From a virus, in the IMG/VR virus record IMGVR_UViG_3300031565_000014, positions 1-64,000 of that record: a DNA stretch of 64,000 nucleotides, one strand, 5' to 3'. A program made the translations under genes and the position numbers. A model generated the notes under the pieces. It saw nothing but the letters and a program-made list of their open reading frames with translations, was not told the origin of the DNA and did not search any database. Of this stretch, positions 32,401-44,500 are shown in pieces (position 1 is the first letter of the stretch; the number at the start of each line of letters is the position of its first letter).

Positions 32401-35400
32401 ACCTTGAATAATTTCTCTTAGTTCTTCTAGATTTTTAGGATCCTTTATACCAGCTTGTTCAAAAAGTTTAGATAATTCGTTATATTCTCTATTTAAATCT
32501 TCAAAATATTGATCATTAGGTGATTTTCTAGTATTTTTAGATATCCAATGTTCTCTTAATCTAGCGTATTCCTCTTTCCCTTCATCTGTTGAGAGATCAT
32601 AAGAAGTCTCTAAAAACTTTTCATATTCCTGAAGAGCTGTTTGAAAAGCTCCTTCTTTTTCAGTATACTTATAAAAAACATTATTAGAATTTCTATATTT
32701 AATAAGAGCCTTAGCTTCTGCTAGTGCTACACCTGTTTTTTTATTACCATACTCGTCTACTGTAGAATATAATCTTCTATATTCTTTCCATAAAACATTA
32801 ATAAGATCTAGTTCTTTTTGTTTTTCACTAGGATCTTCTTCTTTCTCACTTCTGTCAGTATACTCTTGAATTTTCTCAAGTATTTCAGATCTTTTAATAA
32901 AAGCATCTTTACCAATATTATATATTACACCATCAATAGTTTCAGTAGTTTCTAATAAAACTTTCTTAGGTGCATAAAACTCTTTAACATATGGTTGTTG
33001 GAAAAAGTTTAATTTATGTTGCTCTAAAGCAGCTCTTGCATCTAAATATTCTCTATAAGCACTTTCTTCATTAGTTTCTTGCCATTTAGTTCTAGCTTGG
33101 AAAGCTTCATACTTAAGCTTTTCTAAACCTGTTTTATGATCTTTATATTTATCTAAAAAAGCATATACTTTTCTTTCTTCTAACTCACCAGCTTCGTTTC
33201 TAAATAATTTTGTAGCTTCATAAGTTATAGCTTGACCTATTTGATCTACTCTATCAAAATGTCTATTAGTTCTTACTTTTTCTAATAATGGAGCAAGTTC
33301 TTCTAAAATTTGATTTTGCTCTCTTTGCGTTTTAAGAGCTGCATCACTTTTAGATAGTTTAATTAATTTTGCGTAACCTGATATTAATGGGTCCTGTGAA
33401 TTCATAGGAGATGTTAACCAAGAAAGCATGTTTGAGTCTTTAGACTTATTAGCTAAAATATCAGCAATCTTTTTAGCGTGATTTTCAATAGTTTTTATTT
33501 CATTCTCTAATTTTTTAATCTCACTATCTCTATTTACTTTTGAATTAGCGCTTTCATTTTTAAGTTCTTTTATACGTTCTTTTCTATCATTGATTAATTC
33601 ATCTCTTAAGCTTTTAGATTGATCTATTATAACAGAGCTAACACCTTTTTGTTGTATTTTTTTTATGTGAGAGTCTACTGATTTTAATTTACCTTGTATA
33701 ACACCTAATAAATCCATTATACCTGAATTATTAGGGAAGCCTTGTTCTGTGAGTATTTCGTTGACGCTTGTTACAAAAGTTTCATAAGACTTAATAGTTT
33801 GATAAGTAGCCATTGCTAATTGTAAGTCGGATAACTCAATTGTAGCTTGTTTTGTTAAATCAAAGAGTCTAGGAACCATAGCTTCTAACATAGTTTTAGT
33901 TTCCTCTAAACTACTTACTATAGCTTTAGTTCTTTCATGAGTTAACGCTTCTGTTGACTCAACTTTACTACGTATTTCATCATAATTATTATGAGTAATA
34001 GTTTCGTATTTACCTAACACACTAGCCATTTTCTGTAATGGATTATCACCGTATACAGTAGCTAAAAGCTCATTAAGACCTTTTATGTCTTTATTCTTCT
34101 TTAACTCTCTTAATTGAGAAGAAGTATGTGTATAAAAAGCATCAAGCATTTGTAAAACATCAGAATTATCTAAGTTTTTAGCTAAGTCTTCAGCTAATTT
34201 ATTAGATTCATCTATGGACATACGCTTATATGCAACATAGTCAGCTTTAGTTATTTCTATAGGCTCTATTCTAACATATTTAGATTTTAATATTTTAGCT
34301 AAATCTTTTACTGATGTATTTAAACCTAATTTAGAAACTGTAACATTTTTACCAAATACTCTTCTAAGCATTTGTCTAATATTATAAATTATCTTCTTAA
34401 TTAAAGAAGTAAATTCAGGAGTATTATTATCTAATAAAGATTCTTCTAAAGATTTGACTAAAGCTTCATCTGTTACAGCTGGGTCATTAATATCACTATT
34501 ATATTCTTCAGCAGATTCTTTTAATAAACGAGCCCCTTTTTCAGTAGAAGCTAACTCTGCAATTAGTTTATCATAAAGAGGTTTGTTTTCATTTCTAAGA
34601 GCTGTTACAAAAGGATGAGAGAATTCGTGAAATACTGTAGACATATTCATCTGTCCTTCTACAAAGTGAACAACACCATTATAATAAAAAGCTGGTTGAC
34701 CATTGTATGGATTTTTAGCATTTTTAGTAATTTGATAAGCTTGCGTCGCACTAACTACAGAATAAGGTACCCCTAGTTTTTCTGATAATCTATCAGCAAC
34801 AGCTCTAACTATTTCTAAAGAATTTTGAGATTCTACTTCAAAAGAATTAGATATAGACTCCATTGTACTAATAGATTCTATTTCACTAATTATTCTATCA
34901 GCATCCACTAAAGGGTCAGAAGATTCAACTTGTTGCTTTAGTGGGCTTTTTTTTGACGTAGTTTCTGAAGATTTACTAACTATTAATATGTTATTAGGAT
35001 TAAATATAACATTCTGCTTTATACCGATACCTTCCTTATCATTAGTATGGAGCTCAACTGAATCAGCCTTAGTTGTATTTATAATATTACTCTCATATTT
35101 ACGTAACGCACTTAACTGTGAAGGTTTAGCCAACATCTCAGGAGTAGGTTCTGTTCTATCAATAGTCTGAGCTTTTAAAAATACAGGAATAACATTAACC
35201 CCATATTTTTTAGCATGACTATATTCTTGTGAAAAAAACATACCGTTTTCTATGTCATGAGCATTGTATCTTTTTTTAGAAGGATCGAATTTATCAAAAG
35301 TACCGTTTGTACCATGAAAAAATAAAATAGGCTCACCATTAACATCTAGATACTTAGATGCTAACCCTGGTTGATTATCCCAGTCCCCGTACCATGACTT

Positions 35401-35556
35401 AAAAGAATTAGTATGAACTTGTGCATAAAATGCAAAAGCTTCATCATTAGATACCCCTAAACTTTTAAATTTTTCAAATAATAAACTAGGTTCCCCGTTT
35501 TTAGCATTAACACCTGTTAAATTACCCTGATTATCTCTAACTAAAGTACAACTCAT
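29446..35556 (-). CDS. giant polyvalent protein: ART-PolyVal, metallopeptidase, large helical body
   Basis: 2036 residues. Residues 1-50 (V-N-A-K-N-G-E-P-S-L-L-F) are a header typical of phage polyvalent proteins. Residues 50-200 are an ART-PolyVal ADP-ribosyltransferase-like domain: S-W-Y-G-D-W, then I-L-F-F-H-G-T (His81) and G-M-F-F-S. A zinc metallopeptidase motif H-E-F-S-H lies at 310-314. The rest is a long helical body with many coiled coils and a hydrophobic stretch near the C-terminus (A-V-I-G-L-L-T-A-S-M-F-L-L-G) followed by D-D-D-D-K. Its start shares a base with the stop of the 4041-residue gene (TAATG). Probably injected with DNA; effector role inferred from the family. Confidence 0.75.
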   Translation of the reverse strand: MSCTLVRDNQGNLTGVNAKNGEPSLLFEKFKSLGVSNDEAFAFYAQVHTNSFKSWYGDWDNQPGLASKYLDVNGEPILFFHGTNGTFDKFDPSKKRYNAHDIENGMFFSQEYSHAKKYGVNVIPVFLKAQTIDRTEPTPEMLAKPSQLSALRKYESNIINTTKADSVELHTNDKEGIGIKQNVIFNPNNILIVSKSSETTSKKSPLKQQVESSDPLVDADRIISEIESISTMESISNSFEVESQNSLEIVRAVADRLSEKLGVPYSVVSATQAYQITKNAKNPYNGQPAFYYNGVVHFVEGQMNMSTVFHEFSHPFVTALRNENKPLYDKLIAELASTEKGARLLKESAEEYNSDINDPAVTDEALVKSLEESLLDNNTPEFTSLIKKIIYNIRQMLRRVFGKNVTVSKLGLNTSVKDLAKILKSKYVRIEPIEITKADYVAYKRMSIDESNKLAEDLAKNLDNSDVLQMLDAFYTHTSSQLRELKKNKDIKGLNELLATVYGDNPLQKMASVLGKYETITHNNYDEIRSKVESTEALTHERTKAIVSSLEETKTMLEAMVPRLFDLTKQATIELSDLQLAMATYQTIKSYETFVTSVNEILTEQGFPNNSGIMDLLGVIQGKLKSVDSHIKKIQQKGVSSVIIDQSKSLRDELINDRKERIKELKNESANSKVNRDSEIKKLENEIKTIENHAKKIADILANKSKDSNMLSWLTSPMNSQDPLISGYAKLIKLSKSDAALKTQREQNQILEELAPLLEKVRTNRHFDRVDQIGQAITYEATKLFRNEAGELEERKVYAFLDKYKDHKTGLEKLKYEAFQARTKWQETNEESAYREYLDARAALEQHKLNFFQQPYVKEFYAPKKVLLETTETIDGVIYNIGKDAFIKRSEILEKIQEYTDRSEKEEDPSEKQKELDLINVLWKEYRRLYSTVDEYGNKKTGVALAEAKALIKYRNSNNVFYKYTEKEGAFQTALQEYEKFLETSYDLSTDEGKEEYARLREHWISKNTRKSPNDQYFEDLNREYNELSKLFEQAGIKDPKNLEELREIIQGIKTSNKDKNGEVKASEMNDTLITKVKDVDQKILDLRDNIPGISGLTPAESREYSILNSYEEEDLTEENISRLEELNTKKEDNPVPLSIRKAIGKVFKNISNITTREASTDYIDIMNTWIHDIDNGEHLKSTLKTASLSKANADKFLSENIYRYYINQSEEFKEFFERSHISKKIVKDEEIEGISYKNEVTAYLRTSIWSNNVPNNSKYLSNIKILDESGNTIETIPGQPIFEFFTREVKENYKNKRIVGETVDVWGNWLPKAAEDMDTSLEGWDRYINKDYEKMKQSDPDMFRILEILRKAHYKAQEGLEDSAKLGNEIARFRKDKTETLQTKDFTKNELENLKLKLKTVGKQFTAMFKAQKDDIEEAGLNLDDIDPNDLSDVEDVGMFLNLAEQMNPSRSLVIKGTFNIGLDITSLDVIQSTLKYMNSANEQKELIKINPVAQSLVSLVDELNAKESSEISGKKSKRAWGLFNKKGETTRAKVIKALTEREFYGQNVAGWGANNPGLIKALNTMISETSRSYLGLNFPSDIKNRFSQTYHNFINGIAGVDVSPTAMIKGKAFGWQLMTEISKQRYKVGAKSYNFQLLEVFDFMEDRFSSKLGEYATSSATRDVINLTWMTSFRKLMEQEGAFELFGALLINQKVEQTQEDGSISKIELKDAYEIKDGQIQLKDNIVDKEWAIGGRKFNEYKIKMQTILEGTAGTYSKFSQPLVDRNLGWKAFISLRKFAYSMYRRRLNGASVDPEISNYWKALGSTAVTGERKAGGTFDLAYGDMHTGYYAEALVGLAVLYNGLRNGQVNSLTKEEKSALKAVTAELAVIGLLTASMFLLGYDDDDKDRFKKVRNLSGPLPLPWVSDDPNRPSFNMGGWMHAHVIYQLMLVKSENEAFSPSLSGISQMLSFKDNTSVIFGPTVDKLFTLTQDLVRWGIGDERAYYKKDIGPFAWQKAESFKFYNHLLQSFYFRGKAVDPGKGIRDQATFDNLR

Positions 35557-38500
35557 TATTTTTTACAATTATTTAAACTATCCATAGCATCCTGTATTTC
35601 ATTCTGTATACCTTTTTGAATAACTTCATCAGATATTTCTCTTGGTAGAATATTAGGCATGACCTCTTTAGTTTCATTAGAGGGGTCATTAGATAATCTA
35701 AAGTTTTCTGCAAGTTGCTCATTAAGGTATTTATATGTTTTAGGAGCACTATTTTTCAAAGATACTCCATAATTTTCAAAAAATGACACAGGATTACCTT
35801 TTTCTGTTAATTCTTTTAAGTCACTTACGATATTATCAATTAATGTTTTGTTATAATCAAAATTTTCTTCACCTAAAGATTCTCCCATATTTTTAATATG
35901 CATCGGGTAAGTATTATTAAAACTAGTAGCTTCTTCTGTTACAAATGTAGTACTTTGGTTGTTTTTAATAATTTGTTCGTCTGTTACTTTATCAACCTCA
36001 GTAGCTTGTTGTTTTGGTTTATTGACAAAATCTTTAAATCCTTCTATATCTTGTCTTCCTGTAGCATTAACATACTCTTGAAACTTTTCTTGAGCTTCTT
36101 GTTTTTGTTGTGGGGTTATTTCTTGACTTAAACTTGTACTTGTAAGTTGAGGAGGTGATACTTCTGTTCTTTGTTTAATTTCATAATAAGCTTCCTTAAT
36201 ACTTTCAACTTTTCTAGCATTTTGATCTAAAGCTGATATAGAGCTTCCTCTTTCAAAAGAAGATACAACCATAGATTTAAAAGCCATTGCTCTTGATAAA
36301 TTTTTTATATTTTCATCAAGTTTTTCTGGTGTAAGATTTTTATACCAGTCAATAATGCTACCTTCTTCATCTGCTAATAAATTATTTGCAAACCAAAGGT
36401 CACTACCAGCACCTGTAAATGATCCAATAATACCAGAAATAAAACTATCCCAGTTTGTATATTTTTCTTTATCTTCTTTATTTAATTCTGGATATTTTTC
36501 TTTATTAAAATCAAAATAAGGTTTTCCATATTGTGAAGTATAAAACTTTATATTGTTATAGTACGCCCAATTACTTAATAATGCTTTTTCATCATCAGGT
36601 AAAGACTTTAATATTTCTTTCCAATATTTTTCTTTAATAGAGCGAGGTATATTTCTTGCTATATCTTTAGATATAGCTTCTTTTAATTCTCCTTTATTTT
36701 TAGGATAGCCATCTTTTCCTTGTAAAAAAAAGAAATTATCCATTGAAGAAGTTTGTAATTTTTTACCCCAAAGAGAACCCTTAAATACATCTACTTCATA
36801 ACCAGTTATTGTAGATAAATCTACTGTAGCATTATCCATTGCCTTTGCTACAAGTTCTACCATATCATCAATATATTCCTCTTTGGTAGGAAAATATTTA
36901 CTTAATCTAATAACAGCTTCATTGGATCCACTTATATCAAAATCTTTACTTTTTAATATTCCAATGGTTATTAAAGCTTTACCATTAGCATAGACTTCCT
37001 CAACTTCTTCGTTTTTAAATTTTCTTCCTTCTCTCTCAAAATCTAAGTGAGCTTTTTCATGTTCAACTAAAAATCTAACAAGTTGTTCTTTGGAACCATT
37101 GACTAGCCTATCATAAACATTTAAGTTTTTAAGAACAGTATTAAGAATAGGAAGTTGGTTATCTAAAACTTCTTTGTTAGAGTATTTATCTAATAATTCT
37201 TTGTTGATATAAACTTGTCCATCAACTACACCTGCAAATATTTCTTTACCTTGTGTATTATATATTTTTCCTATTTTATAATCTAAAACACTAGGAAGAT
37301 TAGATTTAAACCCAGCAGCTTCATATACTTCATTAGCTAATTCAGGAGTAGATTCAAATAGTTCTGCTTTAGGTACAGAATTCTCAACCTCTTCAGTAAA
37401 ATCTGGTCTTACTATCTGAAATGCATTTTCTACAGCTAAAGGTACTACAGTATAGTTATTGTTATCTTCTACTAGTGTTGTAGGTATACTTTCAACTTCT
37501 GCTGTACTTAAAGCTTCAAGAGCTCTTTGATTAATTACAGATTCATAATGGCCTAACGTAGATCCTGGAAATTCATTATCAAAATCTTTTCTTGTGTATA
37601 AAGTATGTTGATATTCATGCTCTATTACAAAATTTTGCCATTCTTCATAAGTTGTAAAAGTATCTGGGGCTAGAGCATCTGCTTTAGAATTTATTTTTTC
37701 ACCATGAATAGTCTCAAATAAGTTTCTAGGACTAGTCCAAGCTTTTTTACTAAAACCCTCTAGTAAAAGTTCTTTATCTAATAATATAACTCCTTCACTA
37801 TATTTAGCAGCAATTCTAGTATTTTGTTTACTTCTAATATTGTTAGAGTATTTCACTGGAACACCTTTATATGCTGATATTTCTATTACGTTAATTTGTG
37901 AAATATGATCATCTTTTTCATTAGGAACAGTGTAATCTTGTATTTTATATCTTATCTTGTTATCAACACGATTAACTTTATTAAATTTAGCTGTGTAACT
38001 ATTTAATATCTTAGTAGTAACTTTAACATCATTAATTTGATTACTTAACATTTGTACAAAATCTCCTTGAGGCATGTATCTCAAAATAGAATTCATACTT
38101 TTAGTATTATGACCTGATTGTAAAAAAGCATACATAGGTAATTTTGTGAAAAAATCTCTAACAAAAATATCTTTATGGTTTTGAAGTTCTTTAATATTTT
38201 CACTAACTCTTTCAACTAATTCACCTTTTGGTTTAGAAGTTATAGGTCCTATATTTTTTACATCACTATTTAAAGTAGGTAACTCTTTAAATTGTGTAAA
38301 TACAGCATATTCTTCTGCTAACTCAGGATACATTTTTGTTATTCTTAAAAACTGATCAGCAACAGTATTTGTTTTAGATGAAAATAAACTATTAATATTA
38401 AAGATATTACTTAACGCCATATCTCTAATTATTCTCTCATATGTTAATAAGTTAATTTTATTTTCAATATTATCTCCTGGTAGTAAATGTAAAAAATTAT

Positions 38501-41500
38501 TATCTGCCTCTTCAGGAGAATTTTTATATTCTTCAAACATAGGTGTACCCATAACTTCATTTATAGGCATAGAATGTCTTAAATATTCTCTTTCTATTAC
38601 AAAATTCTCATATTCTTGCTCGCTATTCTTACCTTCATGAGTAAAAGTAAATAAAGGTACAGGAGCTAACCCAAGTTTAAAATATTCAGATGCATTTGTA
38701 AAGTCTTTTCTTTTATATTGTTCTCTAATTTTATCCTTAGAAATATATAAAACTTTGTCAAGCACAGCAGCACCATATTTTAAATTAGATATTTCTTTTT
38801 TAGTTAAACTTGTTTTAGTAGCTAAACTTTTATAAAAATCTTTAGATCTAGATTCTAATAAACTATTTTGTAATAAATATTTAATTAAATTATTTCTGTA
38901 AGCTTCTACATATTTTGCTTGATTACCTTTACCAAAAGTTTCTCTAAGCGTTGTTTGAAACCCAGGATCAGACGTAATAGACTTTATTTTATCATTTAAA
39001 GTTTTGTCATTTCTAAGAATTAACACTTGAGACCATAAATCTGATTGAAAGTCAGATATATTAAAAGTACCAATAGGCGAACCTTCTAATAAACTATCTA
39101 CAAATTCTTCAGCGTAGATTTTTCCTGTTCTTAAAGAAGGTATGTTTGCTTCTTTTTGGTGTATATCATATAATGTTCTAGATACAGTTGTATCATAGTT
39201 CATATGTAACTTAAGTTGTGTTAAATCTTCTGCTATATTTTGTAATTCAATAAAATGTAGAAAAGCCCCAAATGCGTCTTTTTTATCTTTTTCAGATAAA
39301 CTTTCAACATTTATAGATACTAATGAAGAAGTTTTAATAGCATTTTCACCTATTAGCTCTTTACGTCTATCTTGTATTTGTTTTAAAAACTCAGTGTCAT
39401 ATGCTGGATTTTTAAGTTTTTCTGTTTTAAAGTTATCACTATCGTATTTTTTAAGTATATCATTTAATGCTTTAATTTTAGGATTACCTTGAGTAAAATT
39501 AGATCCTTCATGCGCTTCAACAAATAAAGATTCATAATAGTTTTGAGACTCTACGTATTCTTTTACATAAGGGTTAGAAACAAAATCAGCCGCTTTATCA
39601 AAAGGTACACCAGCCATAACTAACATAACTAATGTAGGTTCTACTTTCTTATTACCTTGTACATTAAAAATCCAAGCATCCTTTTCTATATCTACCCAAC
39701 CATTAATTAATAAGTTAAGTATATAAAAAATATCTTCTCCTTCTGTATCTTTTAATCTAGATAAATCTATTCCTCCGTTTTTAGCAACGTTATGTGGTAA
39801 CAATAAATTGAGAGCAATATCACTTTGCGTTTTAATAATTTCACCATCTTTATCTTTAGTATCTAACATCATATAAGGATTAAGGTGGAACCCTATTCTA
39901 TTAAACTCAGATTTAAAAGTTAAATCAATAGCTGCTTGACCTAAAGTGGCCATTCCTTCATTATTTTTACGATGCTTATCTAAATTATAACTGGAGAGCA
40001 ATATCTGAAATGCATGTATTCCTTTTTTAGCGTGATCTTGGTCTATTAAACTTTGAGAGGAGTTATAGCTCATAAATTTACCTAATTCATTAGCCTTATT
40101 TTTAACAGTATCACCATCAATAGAGGTAATTAAATTTGCAAAATTATCAGGTTTAAGTAGTATATCAGTTAAAACATCTACTAAACTTGTTTGGATAGCT
40201 GCTGCTGAAGAATTAGCTAGATTAAGTTTAACTTTATTAATTTCTTCTTTAGTATTTGCTATATCTTCTTTTATTTTTTGAGTCTTTTCAGTAGCGTCAA
40301 GTTCAAATAATTCATTTCTATCACTAAGTAGATTAGTAATATGGTCATTAAGTTTTTCTATATTATTTTCTACATAGGCTATTTCGTCATTAACATTTTC
40401 TGTAACACTTCTAAGTTTTAATAACTCAAGCTCTTCTTTAGCTAATTTAACTTTACTGTTAAGATCACTTATTGATTCTTTAAACTCATTATATATTTCA
40501 GATTTAGCTGCAATTACTTCAGGAGTAACTTCATTGTATAATGTTTCGTATAATTCTTTTTGCTTTTCTATTAACTCACTTAAATTATTTTTAAGAGATT
40601 GTGTACTATCTTTTATACTTTTATCATATTTATATTTATGTGTTTTACCGTCTAAGTTCATTAAACTTGGCATCATTATAAACATTTTGTCAACGTCAAA
40701 ATCTGAACCTGTTTTAGCTACTATTTCTGATGGTGCTATAATAATATTACCTGCATGTGTTGGTAAGAACTCAGCTATCTCCATTACATCCATAGAATTA
40801 AGACCTTGAGTTGGTATCCTTACGCCCACCATAGTAAGGATCTCTTTATTTTCAGAGATCCATTCTTTGTCTTCAATTAAAAGATTTAAAGCTTTAAGTG
40901 TAGATATATTTTCATCTTTTGCTTTCTTAAGAACATCAGCTCTAAGTAGTAAGTGCTTAAATTTACCTTGCATTGAAATTTTTACCTGCATAGCTTTAGT
41001 TCCCGTTTTGGGATCATAGCTATAAAATTTAAGACCGTTAGTACCGTATTCTTCTTTTTCTGCCTTAGTAGCATTTCTAGGCATGTCATTGTCAGTTAAA
41101 ATACTAGATGACGCTTGAATAAGAGGTTCTCCTGCTACTTTAGGCTTAACTATACGCTTATTAGCTAAAGATACTAAAGCTGTTTCTATTTTCTCAGCAG
41201 AAGGTGAAAAAGATAAATCTACTTTTAAATTTCCATTTTTATCTACCTGTATAAATTCTAGCTCATTGTCTCCTAAGTCTCTTTCAGATAATTCAGTCTG
41301 TATAGCATTAGTAAGATTTTCTAAACCCTTTTTAGAAAATGTTTTAACACCATCTTCATTTGTAGTATACTCTAAACCTAATTCTTCTATTAAATCTTCT
41401 TTATTTTTAGCAACTAATGCATCAAGTAAACTTTGATATTTTTCTGCAAGAACTTTATTTTCTTCAGAGGTACTATCACCCCCGTCAAACATACCAATAG

Positions 41501-44500
41501 TGACTAACTTACGCATTTGAGTAGGTAAAGTAGTTTTACCTTTGTATTTTTCATTTACGTCTGTTTGATCTTTTAGATATGCTAAAAATATTTCATTAAC
41601 TGTAAAGGGTAAAGTCTCTTTTAATTCTCTTGAATTATCAAAATCTTTATATATTACATCAGGTTTTCCGTTGGAAGTAACTGAGTTTATTTTAGAAGCA
41701 GATTCAAATATAGTATAATCTATACCTTGCTCCATCATTTGATCATGAAGTTTGTCAGCATTTTCACCAAACACTCCAGGAATTAATGGCAGTAAACTAT
41801 ATTTATGAAATGCTTGCAATGATATAGATCTATTTGAAGCTGGGTCTAAGTTATTAGCTAATGGCCCATAATATTGATACTTTCTTGGAGGAAAATATTT
41901 AACTACATCGTCAGTGTTTATATCTTCTTTATTAACTATTTTTTGAAATAACGTTTCTTGTTTATTCCAGTCCCACTTACCGCTAATAATAGATAATGTT
42001 CTATATGTATCTAATGACATATACCCCTGAGCATCTCCCTCAGTCATTTTCAAATAAGCTTCTAATCTTCTTTCTGTATCAACTTTGCTATAACCAAAAT
42101 CTTCAGTTAAAGTTTTAAACATGGCGTCATAAGCTGTAGATCTTACGTTGTTATCAGCTATTACAGATGTTCTAAGCTTACCGTCCCAAGAAGTAGATTT
42201 AGTAAATCCTTTAGATTCTGCTAAAGGTCTACCTACACTAGTATTTACAAACTCATTCGTACTTACATCATTGGAAAATTGTACACCTCCTGAAGCTATA
42301 GCTCCAATACGTTTATGAAAATCTTCTTTAGCCATATTAAACTGAGCAGGATCACCATATAATAACCCGAGCATGTCTAAATTTCTTAAAACATAATTAT
42401 AAGAAAATGCTTTAACTGCTAAATTTTTAGCTACATGACCTTTAGCCCCAGTTCTTAGCTCTATTTTTTGTCGTAAATTATCAGAAATATAAGGCATTTT
42501 ATTAAAATCATTCATGTCAAGATCTACAGCCTTAGACATAAATAATGATAAATCATTATAAATCATATCTCTAATAGCAGCTAATTCGCTATTATCTAAA
42601 ACACCACTATTCATAGATTGCTCTAATGTTACAATCTCTGTTGATGGATCACTAATATTATAATAATTTTTTATAGTTTCTTTTGTCTCATCGCTAAGTA
42701 TTTTATCAAATAAAACAAAGTCTTTACCATTCTCATAAAAATTACTTGAATTACTAATATTACTGTAAGGACTATCTTTTTTATTAAACTCAATCATTCT
42801 AGCTATTTCAGCATCTATAAAAGGAATAACCATTGCTGTAAATTGCTCATTAGCTATACTTAAGTTAGCTTCTTTAAAGTTTTCTAAGTCTATATATAAA
42901 TATTTATCTTGATTACTATCATTAACATTTCTTATTACAACAGCTGTAGCAGTAGATTTAGTACCATAACGCATTTGTTCAGATGCCCCTTTTAATAGAA
43001 GGTAATTCATGTTTTCTATTAATTTGTCACCTTGTGTTAATTTATTAGTTTTTTCACCGTTCTCATGGACAGACTCAGCAGTATTTGAAACGCCTAATAA
43101 TTCTTTACTTTCTATGCTACTATCTTTTCTTCTTTTACCGCTAGTATCAAACATAGCTCGTTTAGTCATACTAGCTGAAGCCCAAGCATAGTCTGGTCCT
43201 AAATGATGTAATTCTTCAATAGTATCTACAGTTTGATGCTTACCATTAAGTTGGTCAACATGTTCTACACTATTTAGTAAATTAATCATTACTGTCTGTG
43301 TAGAGAAAGTTTTATTAGTATAAACAGGATTATTACTAGCATCAGGCACCATAGCCACACTTACTGTAGGTGAGTTTTTTGCTATGATTTTTGCTATACT
43401 TTTTAAATGCTTATTATCATCACTAAATATTTCACTTAATGACCTATACATTTTAGGTTCATAGTCAGTACCTTCTTTTTCAGCCTTTTCTTTTTTCTTT
43501 AAATTATTTTCATGAGACTTAACTAAAGACCGTAATAAAAAATTTAAATTTAGTTTTGAATCCCCTTTTCCTTGAGTAGCTTCTCTTAACTCTTTAGCTA
43601 GTTCACTATTATAACCTATATCTGATAAGTCAAAACCTATATCTGTAAGAAATCCTACTATTCTAGTGCCCTCTATAAAATCTACTTTATGTTCACCGTG
43701 TTGTGGACTGAACTTTCTATATTTATCATAAATAGCTTCAAGATCTAAAATATTCCCATATCTAGGATCTTTAATAATCATGTGTTTACTAGGATCTGCT
43801 GTTTTAAATGCGTTATCAAGATTATTTACAGTTTTATCTACAATAGCATCATTATGTTTATGTATTAAATCATGTGTAACTATTCCATCATCATTTTTGT
43901 GTTTTCTATTTAAAGTGACTGAAACAGGTGTTGAATTTAAACCAAAAGACTTATGGAATTCAAACCATGTAGCAGCTGTACTAATATTAATATCTTTAGT
44001 ATTTCCTAATCTAGCTAGCAATATATTAACTATATTACTATATGGTTTAGTAGATTTAGCATAAGAATCTAAAACTTCATACATGGCATCAATACCTCTT
44101 GTATCTGTAAGTAAGTTAGTTAATAAAGTACTTACTTGAAAACTATCTGCAAGCATAGGTACACCAAATCTATCTAATCTAAAGTTTCCTTCTGAGTCTA
44201 CAAAAGGTAGTGTAGACATTAAATAGTCTATTATGTCTGTTCTATAATTACTTGGGTCTACATTAGACTTACTAAGTAACTCTACTCCAAGGTCTTTATC
44301 GGCAACTTCTTCATCAATATTTTCAGCTAATTTTTCTTTTTTAGATTCTTTTGATGATATATTATTACCAAATATAGAATTAGCAAGATGATGATCAGCT
44401 ATTAATTTAAAATTATTTAATACTTGTTCAAAAATTTCTTGTGTTCTACCTGTAGCATCTTCCGGGTAGTTTTTGTTATTATATTTATCTAATAAACTAT

